DNA of 40,141 nt from Phycisphaerales bacterium (GTDB lineage Bacteria; Planctomycetota; Phycisphaerae; Phycisphaerales; UBA1924), in the NCBI GenBank assembly GCA_020853815.1, contig JADYYE010000113.1, forward strand, positions 1 through 40,141, given 5' to 3'. The notes beneath the pieces were generated by a model, which was not told the DNA's origin, ran no database searches, and saw only the letters and a program-made list of their open reading frames with translations. Below, one piece after another: positions 14,458 through 24,384 of this stretch (within the stretch, counting starts at the first letter, position 1; every line of letters begins with the position of its first letter). The position numbers and the translations under genes were made by a program.

Positions 14458-17400
14458 TTACCTCGCCTCGACGAACTTGGAGAGCAGCGAGCGGGTGTTC
14501 TCGAGGCCGAGGAAGAAGTTGGTGGATTCGACCGAGTCGCTCGTGTCCGACAGGAGGTTGGACTGGTTCGAAACCGAGTAGGTCTGGCCGGTGCCCGGGA
14601 CGATGACGACCGAGTTGGCCGCCATGATGTCCAGGAGGGTCGACTGCCCGGTGTAGTCGATCGTGATGCGTCCGCCCATCAGCTCGATGGCGCGACGACC
14701 GATCGCGGCCGAGAGGGACGAGGCGAGGTTGTCGATGTCCGCCAGGCTCGGTGTGTAGCCCAGCGTGGCGAACGTGGGGAGGAAGACCACCGCGTCGTCG
14801 CTTGAGTCCGCGTTGAGCACGTCGATCTTCTGCGAGTAGCCGTAGGGCTGGGTGGTCAGGAACGAGTCGCCTCCCAGTCCGAGGAGCGAACCGAAGTTGG
14901 CGTTGGAGAAGACCAGCGACACCGGGTCGCTGGTGGAGGCCAGATAAATCGTCGAGAACTCTTCAAACTCAAAGTCCAGCGGGTTGGTCGCCACATTGAC
15001 CGCCAGGCCCGCGGCGTTGAAGACCGCCTGCAGATCGGAGCGGACCTTGTTGAGCACATAGTTCTGGATCGTCTCGCCGTTGGACATGGTGCCGGTATAG
15101 CCGAGCAGGGAGAGATCGAACTTGCGGAGGCTGGTGGCCTGCCCGGCGACCTCGAGCCAGTCGATCGTTCCGCCGTTGGTCTCGATCAGGAAGTTCTGCA
15201 CCCGCTTGGTGAGGGCGGTCGGGGTCTGCGTCGCGTCCTGCTCGACGACGATCTGATAGTCGGTGTTGAACACGCCCTGCAAGTAGACGGCGTAGGACGC
15301 GTCGAGGGTGGTGTTGGAAACCTGGCGGCCGGGGGTCAGGAACTCGATGTAGAAATCGCCGTTGGCGTCGTAGCCATAGGTCGCGTTATCGCCGGCGGTG
15401 ATCACGCCCGTGGGCCCGCCGTTGGGGAGGAACTCGGTGGAGCTGGCGACAAGGACGGCGTCGCCGGCGCCGGTGGAGAGTGAGGTGTCGAAGATGCCGA
15501 ACTGAACCGAGCCGCGGTAGTCCTGGGGGATGCTGGAGGCGAAGGAGTTGTTGAGGCCGACCTGGCTGCGGCTTCCGAGGTCGCCGCCGGCATCGGAGAG
15601 CTTGACGGTGATCTTGATCTTGGAGCCGGTGGCGACGGTGAGGGAGTTGTTGAGGTGGAAGACGTCGACGTCGGGATAGACGTCGCTGGGAAGGCCGCGG
15701 TGGCCCGCGGGGCCGATGGCCGAGTTGATGGTTGAGGTCATCAGCCCGTCGCCGGTGCGGGTCGAGACGATGGCGCCGGCGCTGTTGAAGCCGGTGACGA
15801 GGTCGTCGCTGGTGTTGGGCAGGGCGTCGGCGCCCGTCGAGAACGTGAAGACGAAGTTTCCGATCGTGATGGTGCTCACGTCGTCGGAGGTGCCGAAGAC
15901 GCCGTCGACGCCCGCGAACGAGATCGGCGCGGGTGCGTTGACGACCTTGTCGCCGTTGCCGGCGTCGGTGGCGTCGCGGAAGCCGCTATCCCCGTCGTCG
16001 AAGACCTCGACGGTGAAGGAATAATCGCCGATGGTGGCGGGCTCGACGTCGGCGTTGGGAACCACGCCCGGGGTGGCGTAGACGTAGCCGGCTTCGGGAT
16101 CGGGGTTGCCGACGACGACGTAATACGTTCCCGTGCGACGGACGAGCATGTTCTGCTCGAACGTCTGGGCGGTGATGTCACCCGAGTTGACCGGGAGCGC
16201 GAGGACCTGCGAGCTGTTGACCGGCGCGCCCAATGAATCCACCAGGAAGACGCTGGTGAGGAACGCCGAGCCGCTGATCGCGCCCAGGCGGAGCATCTGC
16301 CCGGCCTGAAGCGTGATCTTGTAGACGTCGGTGTCGGCGGCGAAGCGGAAGTAGTTGGAGTCGTTGTCGGGATGATCGCCGATCGTGCCGCGCATCGTGA
16401 AGACGCGGTTGGCGTCGGGGAGCCCGTCGGGCGTGCGGTTATCGTCCAGCAGCACGTTGAGGTTGACCGGGGCGTAGAAATCGACGGTGAGCACCTGCTG
16501 ATTCGTGTCCGGGTCGGTGACGGTCGCGCGCTCGCTGGTCAGCTTGTCGCCCGCGTCGCCCACCACGTTGTCGTCGGAGTAATTGTCGCCCGACGAGAGC
16601 ACGCCGTCGGCGTTTCCGTCGAGGTAGGAGCGGCCCAGCGTGGCGCGAACGATCGAGGCGTCGAGCTTGAAGCGGTAGAGGCCCGGTCCGGGAACGCCGG
16701 CCTGCTCGGGCAGATCGCGGCTGGTCAGCTCGCGCGAGAAGCGGACGATCGCGGTGCGGTTGGCCGCGTCGTACTCGATGGTGTAGTCGACCGTGTTGAT
16801 GAGGCGGAGCTCCTGCTCACCCGACTCGCCCCGGACCTGGTAGATGGAGAGCCCGTCGGCCAGCGTGCTGGAGTCGACCGACTGGTTGAAGACCAGCTTG
16901 GCCGTCGACACCCGCGCGATGTCCTGCACCGAGAGATCGGCGACCTGGAAGGGCACCGGGGGCAGGACGCGCCGATCGATCTTGAAGTTGCCCGAATCCG
17001 TGCCGTTCGAGCCACCGATCTTGACGTCGCCCAGCGTGCCCGTCGAGGCGATGCGGTACGACTCGCTGTCGCGCAGGGAGCCGACGCCCGTGCCGGCGAT
17101 CGTGACCTTGCCGATCGTGCTCCGACCCTCGGCGATGCGGTCGTCGGTGGTGCCGAAGAATCCGTCCGTGCCGCGGATCAGTCCCGCGATCAGGTCGCTC
17201 TCGAAGAAGTTGCCGCCGATCGAGACATCGCCCATGAAGCCGGACGAGATCGTGTCGGCATTGATGCCGGTCCCGCCGAACTCCGAGTCGTGTCCGAGGT
17301 CGGCCCCGGCCATGATGGACGAATCGAACACGTCGCCAGAGACCTTGACCGAGCCCAGGAAATCGTTGACCGAAATCCAAGTGCGTGAGACGGCGCCGGC

Positions 17401-20400
17401 GGTGAGGCCTCCCAAGGACGAGCCCGCGCGAACGGTGGCGCCCTCCATCAGGCCGCCCACCGTGAAGCCGCTCAGGTCGCGATGGACGTTGACCCGCCCG
17501 CGATCGGCGCCCGTGATGTTGATGAAGCCGACCGCCAGCAGGTCGAGATTGGCCTGATGGCGAGTCTGGCCCGAGTAGCGGGCCGGCCCGAAGTCGCCGG
17601 TGATGTTGATGTACGCGGTCTGCTTGGCGGTCAGGGTGCCGCCGACGAAGCTGCCGCTGTTGAGCGTGCCGAAGTCGCCGCCGATGTTGATTTCACCGGT
17701 GCCGGAGATGGTGCCGACCGTGAGGGTCTGCAGGTAGGCGTCGATGACGATGTCGGAGTTACCCGCCAGGTTGGCGGCGATGTGGAGCGCGCCGATCGAG
17801 CAGTCGTCGTTGGTGACGATGTCGAAGTTGGTGAGGGTCGGGTTGGACCCGTCCACCGACACCGTGAGGGCGGTCGCCAGGGAGCCGTTGACCACCGTGA
17901 CGCGCTGGGAGCTCTGGTTCCAATAGGCCTCGCCCGGGCCGGCGAAGTAGAGCGTGCCGGTGTTCGACCCGTTCGTGAACGCCAGACCCGCCGAGGTGAT
18001 CGCCACGCCGGGGTTGGTCCAGCCGTCCCAGATGCGCGAGTCGGCCAGCTGCAGGGCCGGGCCGGCCTTGAAGTAGCGAGAGTCGTTGAAGAGCGGGATG
18101 CTGAACGAATCCGAGAACGCGCTCACATACTCCGCCGTGCCGGAGACCGTCACGACGTTGATGAACGACACGCCGGGCGCGACGCGGTCGTCGCCCGTGT
18201 TGTAGATGCCGTCCGCGCCCGGGCGCATGCCCGCGGTCACGACCAACGCATAGGCGTCGCCGCTGGCGTAGACGTCGTTGATCCACGCGGACTTGACGGT
18301 GTCGGCGTTGGGGCCGGTCCCCGTCAGCATCCCGTCGGCGCCCAGGTCGGTCGCGCCGGCCTCGATGATCGCCAGCGAGATGTTCCCGGCCTCGGCGCCG
18401 TTCCCCACCACGCCGATCGCGTAGATCGAGTCGCCCGCGACGATGTTGGTTCCGATCGTGGTCGTGAAGGGATCGTTGCCGATCGCGCCGTGGACCTCGA
18501 CAAAGCCGATGGCGCGTCCCGCGATGATCTGCGTCTCGAACATCGAGCCGCCCGAGAGGTACACGCGCCCGACGTTCCAGCCCGCGGTGATCCTCGCGCC
18601 GTCGACGTTGACGGTCGCGGCCACCCCCGCGGGGAGCTGGTTGCGGTACGCGTCCGCCGAGACGTTGGACGACATGGCCGCGTTGACACCGATGTCGCCG
18701 AAGACGCCGTCCGACGAGGCCAGCACGCTCACGCCGTAGAGGATCCAGTCGGCGTGGATGTCGCCGTAGAGGTTGCCCCCGTCGATCGTGACGCCGTTGA
18801 TGTGCCCGTCGTAGGCCGCGATGGTGTTGCCGGGGAGGAACGAGCCGTTGGTGATGATGATCGAATCGATGTTGTTGGAATAGCTGATGATGTCGCCGTC
18901 GAAATCGCCGTCGATCTTGATTGCCTTGATGGCGCCGAAGGCGATGATCGAGCCGGTCGAGGTGAGGTTGTTCGCCGGCTTGCTGGAGACGCGGGCGATC
19001 GAGACCTTGGTGATCTCCTGGCCCACGCGCAGGTCGGTGTAGAGCGCCCCGCCCGCGGTCGCTTCCTTCAGCGAGCCGCGGATCACGACCGCTTCCGCCC
19101 GACCCTTCTTCCCGATGTGACGCCCCGCGACGATCGAATCGACCGTGCCCGACACGTCCGTGTCCAGGATCGCGTCGCGGCCGGCCTTGATGGACGCGAT
19201 GTTCCCGCTCGCGCCGATCGTCGTGATCGTCGCGTCGATGTCGCCGCCGGTCGCTTCGATCGAGGTGATCGGCCCGGACGAGGAGATCTTCCCGCTGATG
19301 TTGTTCTTGGCGACCAGCTTCACGATCTTGCCGAACGGCCCGTTGACCGCGATCTCGCTGTTCACGATGCTCTCGCCCACGGTCAGGCTGTCCAACGCGC
19401 CCGCGATCGTGATCCGTGACGCGGTCATGTCGCCCGTGATCGTCACGCTGGGCAGACGACCGGCGGTGACCGAACTGGCCCGCATGTCGCCCGTGAGGCT
19501 GAGAAGCGCGACCGAGTTGTCCACGCCGATGTCGACGCGCGCCATGTTCTTGGCGCTGATCTTTCCGGTCACCGACCCGACCACGTCGATCAGGAGATCG
19601 TTGATTTCGCCGGTCCCGTCCTGCGTGAGCAGCGAGCCCAGGTCCAGGCCCGTCTGGATCGAGTTGATGCGGAACTCCAGGTCCCCGCCCACCAGGGTCG
19701 AGTTGCGGTAGCCCTTGGCCGTGATCGTGCCGATGGATCGCGTGAACGAGGTCCGGCTCGCGTCGTAATACCCGTCCCGAAGGTTGATGCCGGTGAGGGT
19801 GCGCCCGCTGACTTCCGAGCGGAGCAGGTCGGCCTTGTCGCCGCTCACCGCGCGGACGTCTCCCACCGAGATGTTGTCGTCGCCGAATTGGAAGCTCGAC
19901 CAGAAGTTGTCGAGGTTCATCGCGCCGATGTAAGCGCCGATGAAGTCCCCCCCGCCGCGCAGGCGAACCTCGCCGATCCCATCGGTGTTGGTGGGGTCGC
20001 CCGCGGGGAAGTCGTCGGTGACGCTGGCGGCGCCGATGGGCCCGCGGATGTCCGCCACCTTGGACTTGTCGTTGTGGATGAGCCCGATGTCGTTGCCGGC
20101 GAAGATGCCGGCGGTCGCCAGGGCGCCCCCGGTGTTGGCGGCCAGCCCGTCGCCGATGTCGACGTCGTTGATGGTGCCCGAGGCGTAGATGGTCCCCACG
20201 ATCCCGTCGAACTGGCCCGGGCCGGTGCTGGCGTCGAAGTTGGCGTACACCCGCGCGTTCAAGTTGCCGCCCAGGACGATGAGATCGCCGAGCTTCCCGG
20301 AGACGCGCACTTCCCCGTCCAGGTTCCCGCCGCGCACGATGATCCCGTTGAGCCAGGGATCGAAGGGCGAGCCGATGTCGTCCAGGTAGGCGTTTCCGGC

Positions 20401-23400
20401 GGCGGAGCTGGAGTCGCCGACCGGGCGCAGGCCCTGGCCGTTGTAGTCGACATCCAGCGTGCCCGTGAGGGTCGGAGCCGCGATCGTGCTCCCCGAGGCC
20501 GTGCCGGTCAGCCCCATGAACGGCCCGATGAGCTGCGGGCCGAAGGACGGAACCTCGGTTCGTCCGAGATGGCCCTTGGTGATCTCCAGCGCCACCGAGC
20601 CCGTGCCGTTGGCCGCCGACGCGGTGAGGCCCGCGACGTCGATCGCGACGATATCGCCGCCGGGCGTGGAGTTGCTGATCGAAACCAGGGCCGCGGTCGA
20701 TTCGATGCGCAGCACGTCGACCTGAACATTTCCCTTGATGGTGATGTTGGAGTTGGTGGCGGCGCCGAGAACGATGATGCGCCCGATGGAGATGACGTCG
20801 GACGCCGAGCCCGTCGTGCCGCTGTCGATCTCCAGCGAGCCACCGCCCGAGAGGTCGACGATGATCTGGGCGATGGCCACGCCCTGCGAGCCGTTGACGG
20901 GCACCGCGATGACGCGGCCCAGCGGGTTGTCGGTCGCACCCGCGACGAGCTTGAAGCGAACGGTCCCGCCGCCGTCGTCCACGAACTCCTGCGCCACGTT
21001 GCGTGCCAGCGTGAAATCCGCGTCGACCGTGGAGCGGAGGTCGAGGCGTGGCGTATCGACGAAGCGGATGTCGGAGCCCGAGCCGAGGTTCATGGGCACG
21101 CCGTCGTCGCCCCAATAGATGCCCTCGCGGGCCCCGCCGCCGGCCGCGATGTCCTGGCTGACCAGGAGCGCGCCCACCACCGAGCCGGTCGGGGTGGTGA
21201 TCGCCAGGGAATCGCCGTAGATATGCGAGCCCAGGCGGATCATGCCGATGTCGCCCTTCCCGGTCCGAAGGCCGGTCTTGATCTGAGTGGACGCCGGGCT
21301 ACCGGCCTCGACCGGGTTGGCGTCCTGGTCGATGCCGACGCCGCCGGAGATCTCCATGGAGCCGATGCGGCCGCCGATGTAGAAATTCACGAAGTTCACG
21401 TCGCCTTCGGTGGGCGCGACGCCGGTCTGGGGTGAGAGGCCGGTGAGCAGCTGGCCGAGGTCGCCGCCGGTGGTGATGGTGAGCGGAACCGTCAGGCTTG
21501 CCTGGATGTCCGAACCGAGCGAGATGTTCCAGATCCCGCCCTGCACTCCCCAGGTGCCGCCGCCCCAGTTCAGAAAATCCTCGCCCCCGTCCGGGGTGTT
21601 GATGTAGTCCTGCGCGGACCCTTCTCCACCACCGCTCTGGAACAACCCGGTGCCGATGCGGATGGAACCGATCCCGCCGCTCAGCACGTTCACGCTCTGC
21701 GAAAGCCCGATGTCGATGTCGTCGTTCACGCCCGCGGCGGCGCCGGAGGTTCCGACCGTTCGGTAGGAACCGAAAACGGACGGCGCCATGCCGAGGATGG
21801 TCGCGGTATACGAGAAGCTCCCGAAGCCCGTGTCGGGCGGAGCGTCGGCCGGGTCGGTGAGCACCAGGTACAGGGCGCCCGGTTCGGTGGGCTGGTACTG
21901 GATGAAGGTCAGGTCACCCACGCCGCGAACGTTGCCCGGTGTTGCGAGGGTGCGCCCGTGGGCATCAACCAGGCGGAAATAGACGAAATTGCTGGCCGAG
22001 GCGGGGGACTGCACCTGCACCGTCACCGGCGTGGTGCCGTCGGTCGCGAAGGCGAACACATCGACGTTGTCGTCCCCGGTGTTCACGGGGTCCTGCCCGG
22101 AAACGTCACCGTAGATGCGAACGCCGGTGCCCGCGTTGCCCACCCACTCCGCCGACAGGAGCGAATCATTGCGTCGGAACCCGTTGCCCAGCAGGGGCGC
22201 CTGCCCGGTGCCCCGGAACCCGAAGAGGCCCGACAGCCCCGCGAGCCCGGTGTTGCTGAGGTTGGCCTGGATCGAAGCCTCGGCCCCTTCGGCGTTGGCC
22301 GGATCGATCCCGAAGATGAACTCGGATTCCTGGTAGTTGAACACGTCGCGGGCCGGGTAGGCGGTGGGGTCGGAAAGATTGCCCGCGACCGTGATGTCCA
22401 GGAGCGATCGCCCGCCGATCACAACCTCGCCCAGGGTGCGCCCGACGACCAGCTGCGCGCCCGTCTTGAGGTGGGACACACCGGGCAGCCCCAGCTCATC
22501 CGACCAGCGCCCCGCCTCCGTCTGCACGACCAGCGAGCCCAGGTCGCCGGCGACGGTCACCGAACCAACCATGTAGCCGATGTTCAGCGAACCGACCGAC
22601 CCGCCGAAGCTCGACGAGCCGTGGAGCACGCCGCCGGCAAAGACGCTCCCGATCGACTTCCCGCCCGTGACGAAGATGCCCTGGTTGGGGTTGACAAAGC
22701 CGGCCCGGATGACATTGGTCGCGCCACCGGGAAGACCGCCCGGGTTGTAGTTGTTGAGGTCGCGTGCGAACGGGCTGCCGATGATGATCGAGCCGCCGCT
22801 GGCGGGCAGGCCGCCCACGACCCCGGCTTCCGCGTCGTATTCGTAGCCGAAGCCGGCCGTCGCCTCCAGCTCATCCAGATCGCCGGACATCGCGTCGGTG
22901 CGGATGTACTGGAACCCGCCGATGGAGAACTCGGCGTCGGGGTCCGCGTCGCCCTGGAAGGACGTGACCTCGCCGCCCCACATGGAGAGCGAGACGTTCG
23001 ACCCGCCGTTGGCCACGACCACCTTGCCGATGCCGTCATTGAAGTTGGGGATGCCGTCGTCATCGATGTCAACCAGCGTGAGCTCGAGGCCTTCGGGCTT
23101 GCCCAGGGCCAGGGTCTGCCGCATGTCGCGCCCATAGAGGTCAAACACCGACAGCGAGGTTCCGACCGGGCCCGCCAGCCAGATCTCCGCGCCCCGCACC
23201 CGGTTGGCCACGATCTCGGTGAACCGCCCCGATGGGATCGTCGCCTGCAGGTTGTCCATGTAGAACGAGTCGTTGGGCCCGTTCACGGCCAGGATCCGCA
23301 GCTCATCGAACGCCGCGAAATCGGTCGGCGCCTGGAAAGAGAACCGCCCGACGCCCGTTCCCGGATTGCTCGTGTTCTTGGCCAGCAGGGCCGTCCCCGT

Positions 23401-24039
23401 GGTTTGCTCGATCAGCTCGCCCTGGAAATACAGCTGCACGGTCATGTTGTCGGCGTTGAGCCCGACGGTCGACAGCCCGCCGGCCTCCACGTCAAACGTG
23501 ATGTTCGAGACCGCGATCCGGGTTCCCGTCGCGTTCTCCGGGCGGTACGCAAAGTACTCGCCCGAGTTGAGACGCGCCCGCACCCGCCGATCCGAGTTCT
23601 GATCGCCGGCCCGCGCTTCGATCTGCACGTTGGTGGCGATCCCCAAGTTATGGCGCACCCGAATGTTTGACTGCAGCAGCAGCTGGCCGCTGGGGAGATT
23701 TTGCACGGGCGGGAGCCCCTGCCCCTGCGCCGGCGGGAACTCGTCGTCGAAGTTCTCGTCGACGATCTGCGGGTCGATGTCCTGCACTTCCGACGGAGAA
23801 TCAAGGTACGGCGCGGCATACGCGAAGAACGCGCGTACCTGCCCGATCCCGCCGGCCACCACGTCGTTGTCCGTGATCGTCATCGTGAACAGGAGCTGGC
23901 GAGGCTCGAGCATGTCCATCACCGGACGACCGTCGGTCCCCGCCGCCGCCATCAGCCGCGCCGACGCGCCCCGCTTCCCCCCGCGGAAACGCTGAATGAA
24001 ACGGGCCAGCGACTTCTTGACGCTTCGAGAAATGCTCAT
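14458..24039 (-). CDS. Giant LEPR-XLL surface repeat protein (3193 residues)
   Basis: The protein begins with a basic segment and then MLEPRQLL (LEPR-XLL motif at 44-50), the hallmark N-terminus of large planctomycete exported proteins. Next come a beta-sandwich-like region, a calcium-type loop DIDDDGIPNFNDGIG (about 323-338), a pre-peptidase-C-like domain (about 650-740), about 1700 residues of short Gly-rich beta-helix repeats of the form IGSVTVAGDLGSL, a second pre-peptidase-C-like domain (about 2560-2660) and a C-terminal domain (about 2950-3193). Two longer repeats carry TGxNADT and DGxxxTxDDR motifs. It is likely secreted and surface-bound, perhaps an adhesin or structural fibre. The ATG has AGGAG 5 nt upstream; the open frame to 24324 lacks such a site and is Arg-rich. 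No stop or frameshift interrupts it. Confidence 0.88.
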   Translation of the reverse strand: MSISRSVKKSLARFIQRFRGGKRGASARLMAAAGTDGRPVMDMLEPRQLLFTMTITDNDVVAGGIGQVRAFFAYAAPYLDSPSEVQDIDPQIVDENFDDEFPPAQGQGLPPVQNLPSGQLLLQSNIRVRHNLGIATNVQIEARAGDQNSDRRVRARLNSGEYFAYRPENATGTRIAVSNITFDVEAGGLSTVGLNADNMTVQLYFQGELIEQTTGTALLAKNTSNPGTGVGRFSFQAPTDFAAFDELRILAVNGPNDSFYMDNLQATIPSGRFTEIVANRVRGAEIWLAGPVGTSLSVFDLYGRDMRQTLALGKPEGLELTLVDIDDDGIPNFNDGIGKVVVANGGSNVSLSMWGGEVTSFQGDADPDAEFSIGGFQYIRTDAMSGDLDELEATAGFGYEYDAEAGVVGGLPASGGSIIIGSPFARDLNNYNPGGLPGGATNVIRAGFVNPNQGIFVTGGKSIGSVFAGGVLHGSSSFGGSVGSLNIGYMVGSVTVAGDLGSLVVQTEAGRWSDELGLPGVSHLKTGAQLVVGRTLGEVVIGGRSLLDITVAGNLSDPTAYPARDVFNYQESEFIFGIDPANAEGAEASIQANLSNTGLAGLSGLFGFRGTGQAPLLGNGFRRNDSLLSAEWVGNAGTGVRIYGDVSGQDPVNTGDDNVDVFAFATDGTTPVTVQVQSPASASNFVYFRLVDAHGRTLATPGNVRGVGDLTFIQYQPTEPGALYLVLTDPADAPPDTGFGSFSYTATILGMAPSVFGSYRTVGTSGAAAGVNDDIDIGLSQSVNVLSGGIGSIRIGTGLFQSGGGEGSAQDYINTPDGGEDFLNWGGGTWGVQGGIWNISLGSDIQASLTVPLTITTGGDLGQLLTGLSPQTGVAPTEGDVNFVNFYIGGRIGSMEISGGVGIDQDANPVEAGSPASTQIKTGLRTGKGDIGMIRLGSHIYGDSLAITTPTGSVVGALLVSQDIAAGGGAREGIYWGDDGVPMNLGSGSDIRFVDTPRLDLRSTVDADFTLARNVAQEFVDDGGGTVRFKLVAGATDNPLGRVIAVPVNGSQGVAIAQIIVDLSGGGSLEIDSGTTGSASDVISIGRIIVLGAATNSNITIKGNVQVDVLRIESTAALVSISNSTPGGDIVAIDVAGLTASAANGTGSVALEITKGHLGRTEVPSFGPQLIGPFMGLTGTASGSTIAAPTLTGTLDVDYNGQGLRPVGDSSSAAGNAYLDDIGSPFDPWLNGIIVRGGNLDGEVRVSGKLGDLIVLGGNLNARVYANFDASTGPGQFDGIVGTIYASGTINDVDIGDGLAANTGGALATAGIFAGNDIGLIHNDKSKVADIRGPIGAASVTDDFPAGDPTNTDGIGEVRLRGGGDFIGAYIGAMNLDNFWSSFQFGDDNISVGDVRAVSGDKADLLRSEVSGRTLTGINLRDGYYDASRTSFTRSIGTITAKGYRNSTLVGGDLEFRINSIQTGLDLGSLLTQDGTGEINDLLIDVVGSVTGKISAKNMARVDIGVDNSVALLSLTGDMRASSVTAGRLPSVTITGDMTASRITIAGALDSLTVGESIVNSEIAVNGPFGKIVKLVAKNNISGKISSSGPITSIEATGGDIDATITTIGASGNIASIKAGRDAILDTDVSGTVDSIVAGRHIGKKGRAEAVVIRGSLKEATAGGALYTDLRVGQEITKVSIARVSSKPANNLTSTGSIIAFGAIKAIKIDGDFDGDIISYSNNIDSIIITNGSFLPGNTIAAYDGHINGVTIDGGNLYGDIHADWILYGVSVLASSDGVFGDIGVNAAMSSNVSADAYRNQLPAGVAATVNVDGARITAGWNVGRVYLSGGSMFETQIIAGRAIGFVEVHGAIGNDPFTTTIGTNIVAGDSIYAIGVVGNGAEAGNISLAIIEAGATDLGADGMLTGTGPNADTVKSAWINDVYASGDAYALVVTAGMRPGADGIYNTGDDRVAPGVSFINVVTVSGTAEYVSAFSDSFSIPLFNDSRYFKAGPALQLADSRIWDGWTNPGVAITSAGLAFTNGSNTGTLYFAGPGEAYWNQSSQRVTVVNGSLATALTVSVDGSNPTLTNFDIVTNDDCSIGALHIAANLAGNSDIVIDAYLQTLTVGTISGTGEINIGGDFGTLNSGSFVGGTLTAKQTAYINITGDFGPARYSGQTRHQANLDLLAVGFINITGADRGRVNVHRDLSGFTVGGLMEGATVRAGSSLGGLTAGAVSRTWISVNDFLGSVKVSGDVFDSSIMAGADLGHDSEFGGTGINADTISSGFMGDVSIGGNFFESDLIAGLIRGTDGFFGTTDDRIAEGRSTIGKVTIAGTGVGSLRDSESYRIASTGTLGDVKIGGSNGTDSGNFKIDRRVLPPVPFQVADLSVQDIARVSTAKLVFNQSVDSSTLADGLSIYQVRGESGEQELRLINTVDYTIEYDAANRTAIVRFSRELTSRDLPEQAGVPGPGLYRFKLDASIVRATLGRSYLDGNADGVLSSGDNYSDDNVVGDAGDKLTSERATVTDPDTNQQVLTVDFYAPVNLNVLLDDNRTPDGLPDANRVFTMRGTIGDHPDNDSNYFRFAADTDVYKITLQAGQMLRLGAISGSAFLTSVFLVDSLGAPVNSSQVLALPVNSGDITAQTFEQNMLVRRTGTYYVVVGNPDPEAGYVYATPGVVPNADVEPATIGDYSFTVEVFDDGDSGFRDATDAGNGDKVVNAPAPISFAGVDGVFGTSDDVSTITIGNFVFTFSTGADALPNTSDDLVTGFNSAGAIVSTRTGDGLMTSTINSAIGPAGHRGLPSDVYPDVDVFHLNNSLTVATGSKIKITVKLSDAGGDLGSRSQVGLNNSFASSIPQDYRGSVQFGIFDTSLSTGAGDAVLVASSTEFLPNGGPTGVITAGDNATYGYDANGDFYIEFLTPGRQVSNTTLDASYAVYLQGVFNTDYQIVVEQDATQTPTALTKRVQNFLIETNGGTIDWLEVAGQATSLRKFDLSLLGYTGTMSNGETIQNYVLNKVRSDLQAVFNAAGLAVNVATNPLDFEFEEFSTIYLASTSDPVSLVFSNANFGSLLGLGGDSFLTTQPYGYSQKIDVLNADSSDDAVVFLPTFATLGYTPSLADIDNLASSLSAAIGRRAIELMGGRITIDYTGQSTLLDIMAANSVVIVPGTGQTYSVSNQSNLLSDTSDSVESTNFFLGLENTRSLLSKFVEAR

Positions 24040-24236
24040 GACGACTCCTGCACCTGTCCCTGATCGCCGATCAACTCGTCCGGGCTTCCAAGGCCTCGCC
24101 CGCTTCAAGCTCCAAGCCTCGCGCCCCGTCCGCCACCCTCGCACCAACCACTCAACCTGACCACCAATCCAAGCCACACGAACCCGGGCCCGTTCCTTCC
24201 CCGCGCGGCACTCCGCGCCGGGTCGAAACGATACCC

Positions 24237-24252
24237 ACGCCGCACGCGGCGT
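24237..24252. repeat. 16-bp palindrome upstream of the giant gene
   Basis: ACGCCGC and GCGGCGT flank a 2-nt centre about 200 nt before the giant gene ATG. Possible operator or RNA hairpin; the GC content makes chance occurrence quite possible. Confidence 0.4.
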
Positions 24253-24365
24253 CGATCCGCGAGCCTTCTTCCCATGCGCATCACGCGTCACGCGCCCGAG
24301 GCCCACGCCCCAAGCACGCGCCACGCCCCCGCATCGGAAGCATGCCCATATCGCGTCCCGCGGCC

Positions 24366-24384
24366 TCGGATCACCCTGATCCGA
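24366..24384. repeat. 19-bp dyad TCGGATCA-CCC-TGATCCGA
   Basis: Perfect 8-bp arms with a 3-nt centre, about 330 nt upstream of the giant gene start and 350 nt downstream of the pheA stop. There is no T-run, so it looks more like a protein-binding site or leader hairpin than a terminator. Confidence 0.55.

Noticed and set aside
17759-21115. Minus-strand open frame of 1118 codons within the giant gene, in another frame
   Set aside because: It is Arg/His/Gly-rich with no motifs and lies wholly inside the in-frame giant gene; high GC keeps alternative frames open.
15700-23670. Long plus-strand open frames opposite the giant gene (for example 17482-19419, 19888-21435, 21958-23670)
   Set aside because: Products are Val/Asp/Arg/Gly-rich mirror readings of the repeats, with no ribosome sites or families.
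24040-24324. 95-residue N-terminal extension of the giant protein
   Set aside because: Arg/Gly-rich with no ribosome site; the ATG at 24039 has AGGAG and gives the usual LEPR-XLL distance from the N-terminus.
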